NCBI GenBank assembly: GCA_937920085.1 | Contig: CALETE010000059.1 | Location: 1-64,000, forward strand | Origin: an uncultured Alphaproteobacteria bacterium | Lineage (GTDB): Bacteria; Pseudomonadota; Alphaproteobacteria; Caulobacterales; Caulobacteraceae | Direction of reading: 5' to 3' | Length of the DNA: 64,000 bases | Part shown: positions 25,403-33,270 of the stretch, in pieces | How positions within the stretch are numbered: position 1 is the first letter of the stretch | How the letters are laid out: the number at the start of each line of letters is the position of its first letter | Made by a program: the position numbers and the translations under genes | The notes under the pieces: generated by a model | The model's database searches: none | What the model was told of the DNA's origin: nothing | What the model saw: the letters and a program-made list of their open reading frames with translations, nothing else

Positions 25403-27190
25403 ATGACCTACCAGCCCCCTGTTCGCGACCACCTCTTCATCCTGGCTGATATTCTGAATATCGATCAGTATGGCGACCTGCCCGGCTTCTCTGATGCGCC
25501 CATGGATGTGGTGTCGCAGATCATTGAAGAGTCTGGAAAATTCACAGCTGAAGTTCTGGCCCCCCTAAACGCCGTGGGCGACAAGGAGGGCTGCCACTGG
25601 TCTCCTGACCATACGGTGACGACCCCCAAGGGCTTTAAGGAAGCCTATGCTCAACTGGTCGAAGGCGGTTGGCCAGCCCTAGGGGCAGAGCCTGCCTATG
25701 GCGGACAGGGCCTGCCTCACGTGATCAATCTGTCATTCACGGAGATGTGCTCCTCGGCCAATATGGCCTTTGGCATGTATCCGGGCCTGACCCACGGTGC
25801 CTATTCGGCCATTCTCGCCGGTGGAAGCCCCGAGCAGAAAGACCTCTACCTGCCCAAGCTGGCCTCAGGTCAGTGGGGCGGCACCATGAATCTAACTGAG
25901 CCCCACTGCGGTACGGACCTGGGTCTTCTGCGCACCAAGGCGGTCCCGCAAGCTGATGGCAGCTACAAGATTTCCGGCACCAAGATCTGGATTTCTGGCG
26001 GCGAGCACGACCTGGCGGAAAACATTGTCCATCTGGTTCTGGCCCGCATCGAAGGTGCCCCAGAGGGGGTGCGCGGGATTTCCCTGTTCATTGTGCCAAA
26101 GTTCTTGCCTGACGCCGACGGTAAGCCCGGTGCGCGCAACAGCGTCTATTGCGATGGCCTTGAAGAGAAGATGGGCATTCATGGCAACGCCACCTGCGTG
26201 ATGCGGCATGAAGAGGCTACGGGCTGGTTGGTGGGAACTGAGAACCAGGGCCTGCGTATCATGTTCGTCATGATGAACGAGGCGCGGATTGGGGTGGGGC
26301 TGCAGGGCATAGCCCAGGCTGAGGCCGCCTATCAGGCAGCGGCTGCCTTCGCCAAGGATCGACTGCAGGGGCGCTCCCTTACGGGTCCCAAAAATCCAGA
26401 GGGGCCCGCAGATCCCATTATTGTGCACCCTGATGTCCGGCGGATGCTGATGGACAGCCGCGCCATTATCGAGGCCGGGCGCACCTTCCTGTTCTGGACG
26501 GCCATGCACGGAGACCTTGCCCATTCGCACCCTGATGACGCGGTGCGCCAGAAGGCCGGAGACTACATGGCCCTGATGACCCCGGTGCTGAAGGGCTATC
26601 TCACGGATCGGGGCCTGAAGGTCTGTTCCGATGCCCTACAGATTCATGGCGGGTCCGGGTTTACCGAGCACTTCCCCGCCAGTCAGTACATGCGCGATGT
26701 GCGCATTTCCCTGATTTATGAGGGGACAAACGGCGTTCAAGCCCTGGACCTGGTGGGTCGCAAGCTGGCCGCCGACGGCGGTCGCGCCGTGATGAGCTTC
26801 TTTGCCGAAATTGACGCCTTCGTTGCGGCTCATGGAGAAGATCTCACCTTGAAGCCCTTTGTCGAAGGGCTTGATGCCGCAAAGGCCCAGCTTCAAGACG
26901 GCACCATGTGGCTCATGCAGAATGGACTGGCCAACCCTGACAATGCCGGCGCGGCCTCCACCGATTACATGCACCTCTTTGGTCTAACGGCCCTGGCCTA
27001 TATGTGGGCCAAAATCGCCCTGGTGGCCCAGACCAAGATCGCGGCCGGGGATAGCGACCCCTTCTATGCCAATAAGCTGGTGATTGGACGTTACTATTTG
27101 CAGCGGATTCTGCCCGATACGGGTAGCCATCTTGCCAAGCTGAAGTCGGGCTCTGAGCTTATGATGGCCCTCCCGGCTGACGCCTTCTGA
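25403..27190 (+). CDS. Acyl-CoA dehydrogenase, large (DmdC/AidB-like) subfamily
   Basis: The 595-residue protein oxidises an acyl-CoA to the 2-enoyl-CoA with FAD. It has the three-domain fold plus a C-terminal extension typical of the roughly 600-residue group that includes 3-methylmercaptopropionyl-CoA dehydrogenase (DmdC). Visible motifs: GTMNLTEPHCGTDLG, ISGTKIWISGGEHDL, and IYEGTNGVQALDLVGRKL, where the Glu is the catalytic base. ATG at 25403 is used (MTYQPPVRDHLF). It follows the MerR gene and precedes osmC by one base, suggesting an operon with osmC. The true acyl substrate is unknown. Confidence 0.9.
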   Translation: MTYQPPVRDHLFILADILNIDQYGDLPGFSDAPMDVVSQIIEESGKFTAEVLAPLNAVGDKEGCHWSPDHTVTTPKGFKEAYAQLVEGGWPALGAEPAYGGQGLPHVINLSFTEMCSSANMAFGMYPGLTHGAYSAILAGGSPEQKDLYLPKLASGQWGGTMNLTEPHCGTDLGLLRTKAVPQADGSYKISGTKIWISGGEHDLAENIVHLVLARIEGAPEGVRGISLFIVPKFLPDADGKPGARNSVYCDGLEEKMGIHGNATCVMRHEEATGWLVGTENQGLRIMFVMMNEARIGVGLQGIAQAEAAYQAAAAFAKDRLQGRSLTGPKNPEGPADPIIVHPDVRRMLMDSRAIIEAGRTFLFWTAMHGDLAHSHPDDAVRQKAGDYMALMTPVLKGYLTDRGLKVCSDALQIHGGSGFTEHFPASQYMRDVRISLIYEGTNGVQALDLVGRKLAADGGRAVMSFFAEIDAFVAAHGEDLTLKPFVEGLDAAKAQLQDGTMWLMQNGLANPDNAGAASTDYMHLFGLTALAYMWAKIALVAQTKIAAGDSDPFYANKLVIGRYYLQRILPDTGSHLAKLKSGSELMMALPADAF

Positions 27191-27191
27191 C

Positions 27192-27650
27192 ATGGCGACC
27201 TATACCGCCGAGGTGGTGTGGACCCTCAAGGAGGGGGAGGACTTCGCCCATGGCCGCTATAGCCGCGCCCACAGCCTGACCTTCGACGGCGGGGTCACTG
27301 TCCCGGCCTCAGCCTCCCCCCATGTGGTTGGCAAGTGGGCCGATGTGTCGGCTGTCGATCCGGAAGAAATGCTCGTGGCGGCTTTGTCCAACTGCCACAT
27401 GCTCACCTTTTTGCATAAGGCGAGATTGGCTGGATTTATTGTGACCCGTTATGCCGATCATGCTGAAGGGGTTATGGCAGAGACGGCGCCGGGCCGCCTG
27501 GCCATGACCAAGGTTTGGCTGAAGCCGGACATCACCTGGCAGGGCTTAGCCCCGACCCCGGCTCAACTCACCGCCTTGCATCATGCTGCCCACGACGAGT
27601 GCTATATCGCAAACTCCGTACGAACCGAGGTCGTCGTCGCCTCAAGCTGA
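27192..27650 (+). CDS. OsmC family peroxide-reducing protein
   Basis: The 152-residue protein has the two cysteines of the OsmC/Ohr family: the first in ALSNCHMLTFLHKARLAGF and the second in HDECYIANSVRTEV. These thiols reduce hydroperoxides, often organic ones. The YajQ/OsmC-like layout (a SVDPEEMLVAA-type segment just before the first Cys) fits the OsmC subgroup rather than Ohr. It starts one base after the acyl-CoA dehydrogenase stop and is very likely co-transcribed with it. Confidence 0.9.
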   Translation: MATYTAEVVWTLKEGEDFAHGRYSRAHSLTFDGGVTVPASASPHVVGKWADVSAVDPEEMLVAALSNCHMLTFLHKARLAGFIVTRYADHAEGVMAETAPGRLAMTKVWLKPDITWQGLAPTPAQLTALHHAAHDECYIANSVRTEVVVASS

Positions 27651-27930
27651 GCAGGCATGGGTTTGGGCGGTCCAAGAACCCGCCCATCGCGCTCTGAAAC
27701 CGTCGTTCAGTCCGCCACGAGGTGACTTTTGGCGGGATTGACGGGGGACGGGTTTTCTACTTTTGTCATTGGGCAGAAGAGGCGGTGATTCAGGGTGAAT
27801 TTTAGGTGTTTTGCTGTCGCCATTCTTGCAGACAGCAATGCGTCTTGAATAAGCGACTGCAAGACTTGTGCTGACCCTTCCGAGCACGACCTTAGTGTTC
27901 GTAAAATAATTATTGGGGCTTTGAATCGAC
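27651..27930. other. 280-base intergenic region, nothing firmly assigned
   Basis: Contains a GGGCGG/CCGCCC hairpin (27665-27670 with 27680-27685) that may end the osmC transcript, and an AT-rich run TAAAATAATTATT just before the coiled-coil gene that may be part of its promoter. An antisense frame from 28418 covers this region but looks like a shadow of the coiled-coil gene extended by chance. I see no RNA gene or known operator. Confidence 0.4.
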
Positions 27931-29277
27931 ATGAGTAATAGTCTGGTTTTCATGAATATGTTGAAGGGCAAACCGGCTGCCCCGACTGCGAAACCTGACG
28001 ATGCTCCAGCCCTGGAAGCCGATAGCATTGAAATGCTGGCAGCTGAAGGCGGCGAACGGCTTGAGGAAATCTCCCGGGTCATTGACGAGGCCTCCCGCGA
28101 ACTTCTGAAGCTGGACCAAGCCCGGGCGGCCCTTGAGTCCCTGACCGAACCCCTTCGCGCAGAGTTCAAGGCGAAGATTAAGGATAATGCGCAACTGGCC
28201 TCAGTTAATTCCAAGCTGGGCCTGACGCAGAATCGACTGAATGAGCGTGAAGCCGAGCTTAAGCAGGCCCTGTCCCGCGCCTCCGAGCTTGAGGCGAACC
28301 TCAGCGCAGCGACGGAAGCAAATGAGCTTTTGACGGCGACCAAGCAGTCCTGCGAGCGGGATATCATTGAACTTCGCGCTGCCCTCCAAGAGATGCGGTC
28401 AGAGAACGAGGAGCTCAAGGTCGAAAGACAAATCAGCCTGAACAGCCATAGCGCCCTGGGTATTGAAAACGCCTCGCTCTCGGCCCGTATTGCGCAATAT
28501 GTCGCTTACGAGCGGGAAGCGGCTGCCCAAAAAGAAAAACTCGAGGAGGAAAACGCCCGGGTCCTCTCAGAGGTGGATACCCTGCGCCGTCGATGCGAGC
28601 AGGTCCGTGCAGAGGCTACGGACTCAGAACGCCGCGCGGGCGAGATGGAATATGCCCTGAAGAGCGTGACTGAGGAGCGTTCGGTTCTGGAAGCCCAATT
28701 GGCGACATTGCGGGCTGAATATGGACGTAACATCTCCGATTATCAGGCAGCTGAAGCCTTGAAGCTGACGGAAATTCAGAAGCTGAAGGATAGCTTGGAA
28801 GACGCCCAGGCCAGAAGTGCTCGGCTTGAGACGGCCCGCGAGACCCGGGCTGCAGACCTGCAGGCCATTACTGAGGAGCGCGCCTCCCTGATCCGCACCC
28901 TGTCGGCCAAGGACCTCGAGCTGAACCAACTTCGCAGTCGTGCAGATAATCTCGACAGCGCGATGGGTGAACTCAGAGCGCGCATGAGCGATGTTGAGTC
29001 CGCCCGGGCAACAGCGATTACCCGCGCCGAAACCCTTGCGAAAGAGAACAGCGTTCTGGAATCCCGAGCTGATCGTGCTGAAATGGGCCTGATCAGTCGG
29101 ATGGCCGCGTTCAAAAACCTGACAGACAGCTTTGAAGATCACAAGGCCCGGACCAACCAGGAAATCCAGGAGCTGAGCGGTCTGGTGGCGCGCCAGAAGA
29201 CCGAGCTGGGCATGATGCGTGGGGCGCTTGAGTCCTCAAAGCGTTCCAAGCTCCTGAGCCCAGAGCGAGATCAGTAG
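27931..29277 (+). CDS. Long coiled-coil protein, crescentin-like candidate
   Basis: The 448-residue protein has a short head (about 1-45) with KGKPAAPTAKP, then nearly continuous heptad-rich coiled coil from about 50 to 435, full of Glu, Lys, Arg, Leu and Ala with almost no proline after the head. Crescentin of Caulobacter, an intermediate-filament-like protein that curves the cell from the cytoplasmic membrane side, has 457 residues, a short basic head and the same composition. There is no signal peptide or membrane helix. Length, layout and host group support a crescentin-family call, but I cannot align it from memory; an SMC-like or other structural coiled coil is possible. A perfect 11-bp hairpin follows the stop. 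Confidence 0.6.
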   Translation: MSNSLVFMNMLKGKPAAPTAKPDDAPALEADSIEMLAAEGGERLEEISRVIDEASRELLKLDQARAALESLTEPLRAEFKAKIKDNAQLASVNSKLGLTQNRLNEREAELKQALSRASELEANLSAATEANELLTATKQSCERDIIELRAALQEMRSENEELKVERQISLNSHSALGIENASLSARIAQYVAYEREAAAQKEKLEEENARVLSEVDTLRRRCEQVRAEATDSERRAGEMEYALKSVTEERSVLEAQLATLRAEYGRNISDYQAAEALKLTEIQKLKDSLEDAQARSARLETARETRAADLQAITEERASLIRTLSAKDLELNQLRSRADNLDSAMGELRARMSDVESARATAITRAETLAKENSVLESRADRAEMGLISRMAAFKNLTDSFEDHKARTNQEIQELSGLVARQKTELGMMRGALESSKRSKLLSPERDQ

Positions 29278-29289
29278 ACCACAGAGCAG

Positions 29290-29320
29290 GGTCCGATAAC
29301 TGCCATCCCGTTATCGGACC
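29290..29320. terminator. Strong hairpin between convergent genes
   Basis: GGTCCGATAAC (29290-29300) pairs perfectly with GTTATCGGACC (29310-29320) around a 9-base loop. It starts 13 bases after the coiled-coil stop and lies before the stop of the convergent monooxygenase gene, so it may serve both. No T-run is present. The right arm, GTTATCGGACCAAAT, resembles the tail of the dispersed repeat (GTTATCGGAACCAAA). Confidence 0.65.
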
Positions 29321-29330
29321 AAATCAGGCT

Positions 29331-30776
29331 CTATGAAAACGTCAGGACGCCGTCGTCCAGAGCCGCAAATCTCAGGCTCATCATGTCGCGGGCATAGTTC
29401 TGATGCAGCTTCCAAGGTGCCTTGGATCCCTGCTTGGGGAAGTCGGCGATAGAGCGCTGGACATAGCCCGACGAGAAATCGAGCCAGGGCTCTAGGCCCA
29501 TGTCTGGATCGGTATTTCGTGGTGTCGCCTGATGGGTACCGGTCTTTTTCATGTGGTTCAAAAGTCGGCAGACATATTCACAGGTCAGGTCGCATTTCAG
29601 CGTCCAGGAGGCATTCGTATAGCCGAAGGACGAGGCCAGGTTCGGCACGTCTGAATACATCATGCCCTTATAGCTAAGGGTGGCACCTGGATCGATCGCC
29701 TTGCTATCGACGATCAACTGCAGACCATTGAAGACCTGCAAATTCAAACCTGTGGCCGTGACAACCACGTCGGCTGGCAGTTCAGCCCCTGATTTCAGCT
29801 TGATCCCGTTAGGGGTGAAGGTCTCGATATGGTCAGTGACCACCTCAGCCTTGCCCCCCTTGATGGCGTTAAAGAGGTCGGCGTCTGGGACCAGGCAAAG
29901 ACGCTGATCCCAGGGGTTGTAGCTGGGGGTGAAATGGGTTGCCACGTCATAGTCGGGGCCCAGTTCGGCCTTCACCATGTTGATAATGCCGGCCTTGGTG
30001 CGGTCGGGCCGGTTGCGGGCAAGGTTGTAGAAGACCATGCCGCCCAGGACATTGCGCCAGCGGATGATCTGATAGGCCAGCATGGAGGGCAGCCACTTGC
30101 GCAGCTTGTTGGCCATGGCGTCTTCCGCGGGCCGGGAGACCACATAGGTGGGCGAGCGCTGCAACATGGTGACGTGGGCCGCCGTCTTGGCCATTTCTGG
30201 CACCAGGGTGACGGCTGTGGCACCAGAGCCAATCACAACGACCCGCTTGCCGGCATAGTCTAGGTTTTCGGGCCAGTGCTGGGGATGGATCATCTCCCCC
30301 TTGAAGTCCTTGGCCCCTGGAAAGTCGGGGGTATAGCCCTTGTCGTAATTGTAATATCCGCCGCACAGGAACAGGAACTGGCAGGTCACCTGAACAGGCT
30401 TGCCGTCGACCTGAGACTCGACGGTCCAAAGGCCATCAGCCGTCGACCAGGCTGCGGTCTGGACCCTATGGCCAAAGCGGATATGACCCTCGATGCCTTC
30501 GTCCTTGGCCGTATCCTGCACATATTTCAAGATGGAGGGGCCATCGGCTATGGCCTTGGCCTCGGTCCAGGGCTTGAAGGCATAGCCCAGGGTGTACATG
30601 TCGCTGTCAGACCGGATGCCGGGATAGCGGAACAGGTCCCAGGTGCCACCGATCGCCTGTCGCCCTTCAAGGATGACATAGGATCGGTCCGGGCAGTTGG
30701 TCTGCAGGTGATGGGCCGCGCCAACGCCAGACAGACCGGCACCGATGATTACGACGTCAAAATGATCCAGCGCCAT
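29331..30776 (-). CDS. Type I Baeyer-Villiger monooxygenase (flavin-containing)
   Basis: The 481-residue flavoprotein inserts oxygen next to a ketone or oxidises sulfides using NADPH and FAD. It has the FAD loop GAGLSGVG (12-19), the second dinucleotide loop GSGATAV, and between them the diagnostic fingerprint FxGxxxHxxxW(P/D), seen as FKGEMIHPQHWP at 158-169. Length and GGTWDLFRYPG match the EthA-like group of about 490 residues. ATG at 30776 follows GGAGG-like bases upstream (CAAGGAGCCTCC). Natural substrate unknown. It is next to cysK on the same strand with about 100 bases between. Confidence 0.9.
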   Translation of the reverse strand: MALDHFDVVIIGAGLSGVGAAHHLQTNCPDRSYVILEGRQAIGGTWDLFRYPGIRSDSDMYTLGYAFKPWTEAKAIADGPSILKYVQDTAKDEGIEGHIRFGHRVQTAAWSTADGLWTVESQVDGKPVQVTCQFLFLCGGYYNYDKGYTPDFPGAKDFKGEMIHPQHWPENLDYAGKRVVVIGSGATAVTLVPEMAKTAAHVTMLQRSPTYVVSRPAEDAMANKLRKWLPSMLAYQIIRWRNVLGGMVFYNLARNRPDRTKAGIINMVKAELGPDYDVATHFTPSYNPWDQRLCLVPDADLFNAIKGGKAEVVTDHIETFTPNGIKLKSGAELPADVVVTATGLNLQVFNGLQLIVDSKAIDPGATLSYKGMMYSDVPNLASSFGYTNASWTLKCDLTCEYVCRLLNHMKKTGTHQATPRNTDPDMGLEPWLDFSSGYVQRSIADFPKQGSKAPWKLHQNYARDMMSLRFAALDDGVLTFS

Positions 30777-30875
30777 GGGGGGAGGCTCCTTGCGATTCAG
30801 GCTCGCTTATCGGACGGCACCCGCTACGGAGCAAGCGCCTCTTTGCCCCCCTAGGTCTAGGCGTGAGAAACGGCC

Positions 30876-31850
30876 CTAAAGACCGTCAAACAGAGCCGTG
30901 GAGAGGTAGCGCTCTGCAAAGCTTGGGATAATGGCGACGATGGTCTTGCCCACATAGTCATCCCGCGAGGCAAGATCAAAGGCCGCGGTGAGGGCCGCGC
31001 CCGATGAAATTCCCACCGGAATGCCTTCCTCCCGAGCTACGCGCCGGGCCATGGCGAAGCTGTCATCATTGGAGACCTGGATAATCTCATCAATGATCCC
31101 GCGATCCAGGATGGAGGGCACGAAGCCCGCACCAATGCCCTGAATCTTGTGAGGTGCCGGAGCGCCCCCAGATAGTACGGGAGAGGCGGCGGGCTCCACA
31201 GCCACCATTTTGAGGGAGGATTTGCGCGCCTTCAGGACCTGTCCGATCCCGGTTATGGTTCCGCCTGTCCCGACCCCTGAAACGACGGCGTCCACCTTGC
31301 CTTCAGTGTCATTCCAGATTTCTTCGGCGGTAGACACCCTGTGGATCAGGGGGTTTGCGGCATTGTCGAACTGTTGGGGCAGGACCGCCCCCGGTATGGC
31401 CTCTACCAGTTCCTTGGCCCGTGCCACGGCGCCGGCCATACCCCGTTCGGCCGGGGTCAGCTCCAGTTGGGCACCCAGCAAGAGGAGCATTTTGCGACGC
31501 TCCACGGACATGCTCTCAGGCATGCAGAGGATGAGCTTATAGCCCTTGGATGCCGCGACGAAGGCCAGGGCTATGCCGGTATTGCCACTGGTAGGCTCGA
31601 CGATGGTCGAGCCGGACTTGAGAATGCCTTGGGCTTCCAAGCTTTCGATCAGGCTGACCCCGATCCGGTCCTTTACCGAGGAGATCGGATTGAAGAATTC
31701 CAGCTTGGCCAGGACGATACCCTTGGGCTTGAGAGCCTTGGTCAGGTTTGGCAGGGCGACCAGCGGGGTATCGCCAATGGTGTCGATGATGGAGGCGTAG
31801 ATCTTCCCCCGGCCGGTACGCTTGTGATTGGAGGCGTCATAGGTGGCCAT
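30876..31850 (-). CDS. cysK: Cysteine synthase A (O-acetylserine sulfhydrylase)
   Basis: CysK makes cysteine from O-acetylserine and sulfide with PLP. The 324-residue protein has the Schiff-base lysine K60 in NPISSVKDRIG, the TSGNTGIAL substrate loop, the phosphate loop VSGVGTGGTITGIG and the C-terminal SSGAAL motif. Length is normal. It is transcribed on its own; no cysE is near. Confidence 0.95.
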   Translation of the reverse strand: MATYDASNHKRTGRGKIYASIIDTIGDTPLVALPNLTKALKPKGIVLAKLEFFNPISSVKDRIGVSLIESLEAQGILKSGSTIVEPTSGNTGIALAFVAASKGYKLILCMPESMSVERRKMLLLLGAQLELTPAERGMAGAVARAKELVEAIPGAVLPQQFDNAANPLIHRVSTAEEIWNDTEGKVDAVVSGVGTGGTITGIGQVLKARKSSLKMVAVEPAASPVLSGGAPAPHKIQGIGAGFVPSILDRGIIDEIIQVSNDDSFAMARRVAREEGIPVGISSGAALTAAFDLASRDDYVGKTIVAIIPSFAERYLSTALFDGL

Positions 31851-31958
31851 GGCCGTTATCCCTGCAAGATGGCGTTGTTGGACTGAACTTAGGCCTGCCG
31901 TCAGGATTTGGAAGGGAGCTTGTAGGCCAGGGCGTGCAGGAAATCTAATAGGCCGCGC

Positions 31959-33086
31959 CTAGGCTCCGCCTTTTTGCCCCGGGAGGGCAGACAAGAGGGG
32001 TTCAATAACCTCCCCCGCCAGCCAACGCACGACCGGTATGGCTACGCCGTCCCCGGTCACATACAGGGCTGCCGTCGTCGACCTGGGCAATTTGTAGGAT
32101 TCCGCTAGCCCCATCAGACGTGCGGTCTCTCGGGGGCTGATCAATCGGGATCGCACCTCGCCCTTTTCGACGATCACGAGGGTCTGCCGCGACGACCCGC
32201 CGCGCGGCGTCCTCAGGCATCCGGCCAAGCCGTCAAACCGGACTTCCGCCCTCTGCTGACCCTGGTTTTCGACCCGCCGCGTTCGCCGGAAAAGGGCACC
32301 TACCGCACGATCACCTGACGCCTTCAGATCTTCAATTTGCCCCTGGTGCCGGGGGCTCATCAGGGCGATCAGATGCTCTGTTTTTGCCCGAGAATTCCAG
32401 ATCATGTCCCCGTCAGGTTCGAGGATATCGGCAAGGCGCATATTGCCCAGCAAAGGTGCCGACCCGGCCCAATCTTGCCAAGGCCTTTGCAGGTCAGGCG
32501 GCAAGCGATCATAAGCCTTGGCAATCGCGGGCGTCCGGAACGGATTGGGGCCAACCTGGCCCCTAGGCCCTCCATGGGCGGCAATCACAAAGATCCGTGG
32601 TCGAGATTGTGGAAGGAAGGGGGCCGCATCAATCTCAAGGGCACCATAGCAATAGCCTTGAGCGGCCAGGGCATGGCAAAGGGCCGTAAAGTCCGCACCT
32701 GCGTTTGAGGTGAGCAGTCCCGTCACATTCTCGATCACCAGAATTTTGGGCGGGCGTCCTTCGGCCACCAAGGCCTCGATAAGTTTCCAAAACCCGTAGA
32801 AGGCTGAGGATCGCCCTCCGGCCAATCCGGCGCGCCCCCCGGCAAGGCTGAAATCCTGACAGGGGGAAGAGGCCCAGGCGAGATCAGCTCGGCCGGGCAG
32901 GTCCCGAGCGGTCAGCCCCCAAACATCACCCTCGACAAAATGAGCGCCAGCGTCTGGGAAATTCTCCCGATAGGCTGCGGCCTTGCTGGAATCGAAGTCA
33001 TTGGCAAAGGCGCAGGTCCAGCCATCCCCAAGGCCCAGACGCGCCATGCCGCCGCCTGCGAAGAATTCATAAAAGGTCCGACTCAC
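31959..33086 (-). CDS. DNA (cytosine-5-)-methyltransferase, solitary
   Basis: The 375-residue enzyme transfers a methyl group from SAM to C5 of cytosine. Motifs in order: I FYEFFAGGGMARLGLG, IV SPCQDFSLAGGR (catalytic C76), VI ENV (E119), VIII QSRPR (160-164), and motif X near the C-terminus (GDGVAIPVVRWLAGEVI). A target recognition stretch lies between VIII and IX at about 215-290. The start is GTG at 33086. No restriction endonuclease or mismatch repair vsr gene is adjacent, so it is an orphan here and may act in epigenetic marking or as protection. Target sequence cannot be told. Confidence 0.92.
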   Translation of the reverse strand: MSRTFYEFFAGGGMARLGLGDGWTCAFANDFDSSKAAAYRENFPDAGAHFVEGDVWGLTARDLPGRADLAWASSPCQDFSLAGGRAGLAGGRSSAFYGFWKLIEALVAEGRPPKILVIENVTGLLTSNAGADFTALCHALAAQGYCYGALEIDAAPFLPQSRPRIFVIAAHGGPRGQVGPNPFRTPAIAKAYDRLPPDLQRPWQDWAGSAPLLGNMRLADILEPDGDMIWNSRAKTEHLIALMSPRHQGQIEDLKASGDRAVGALFRRTRRVENQGQQRAEVRFDGLAGCLRTPRGGSSRQTLVIVEKGEVRSRLISPRETARLMGLAESYKLPRSTTAALYVTGDGVAIPVVRWLAGEVIEPLLSALPGQKGGA

Positions 33087-33270
33087 CCACCAGAGACTAG
33101 CGAGGCCTATGGGTGCCGTCTTGGCGCATCGCGGTTAGGGCTTTGATCTTTGTGGGGGCGCAGTTTCGGGAAAATTTGCGTCAATGGAGGCCAACCTCCA
33201 GTGACAAGGCCTTGACCCGTCCCCCTTCGAAGGGCGGTAATCGCCCTCAAAGAAAAACGAAGATTGGGAG

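Noticed and set aside
27642..28418. Antisense 258-residue frame over the coiled-coil gene
   Set aside because: Its composition (Ser, Arg, Ala runs) is that of the reverse strand of a Glu/Lys/Leu-rich coding region; no ribosome site or family match.
31959..33086. Complete restriction-modification system
   Set aside because: Neighbours are cysK and an amidohydrolase; there is no endonuclease gene on either side.
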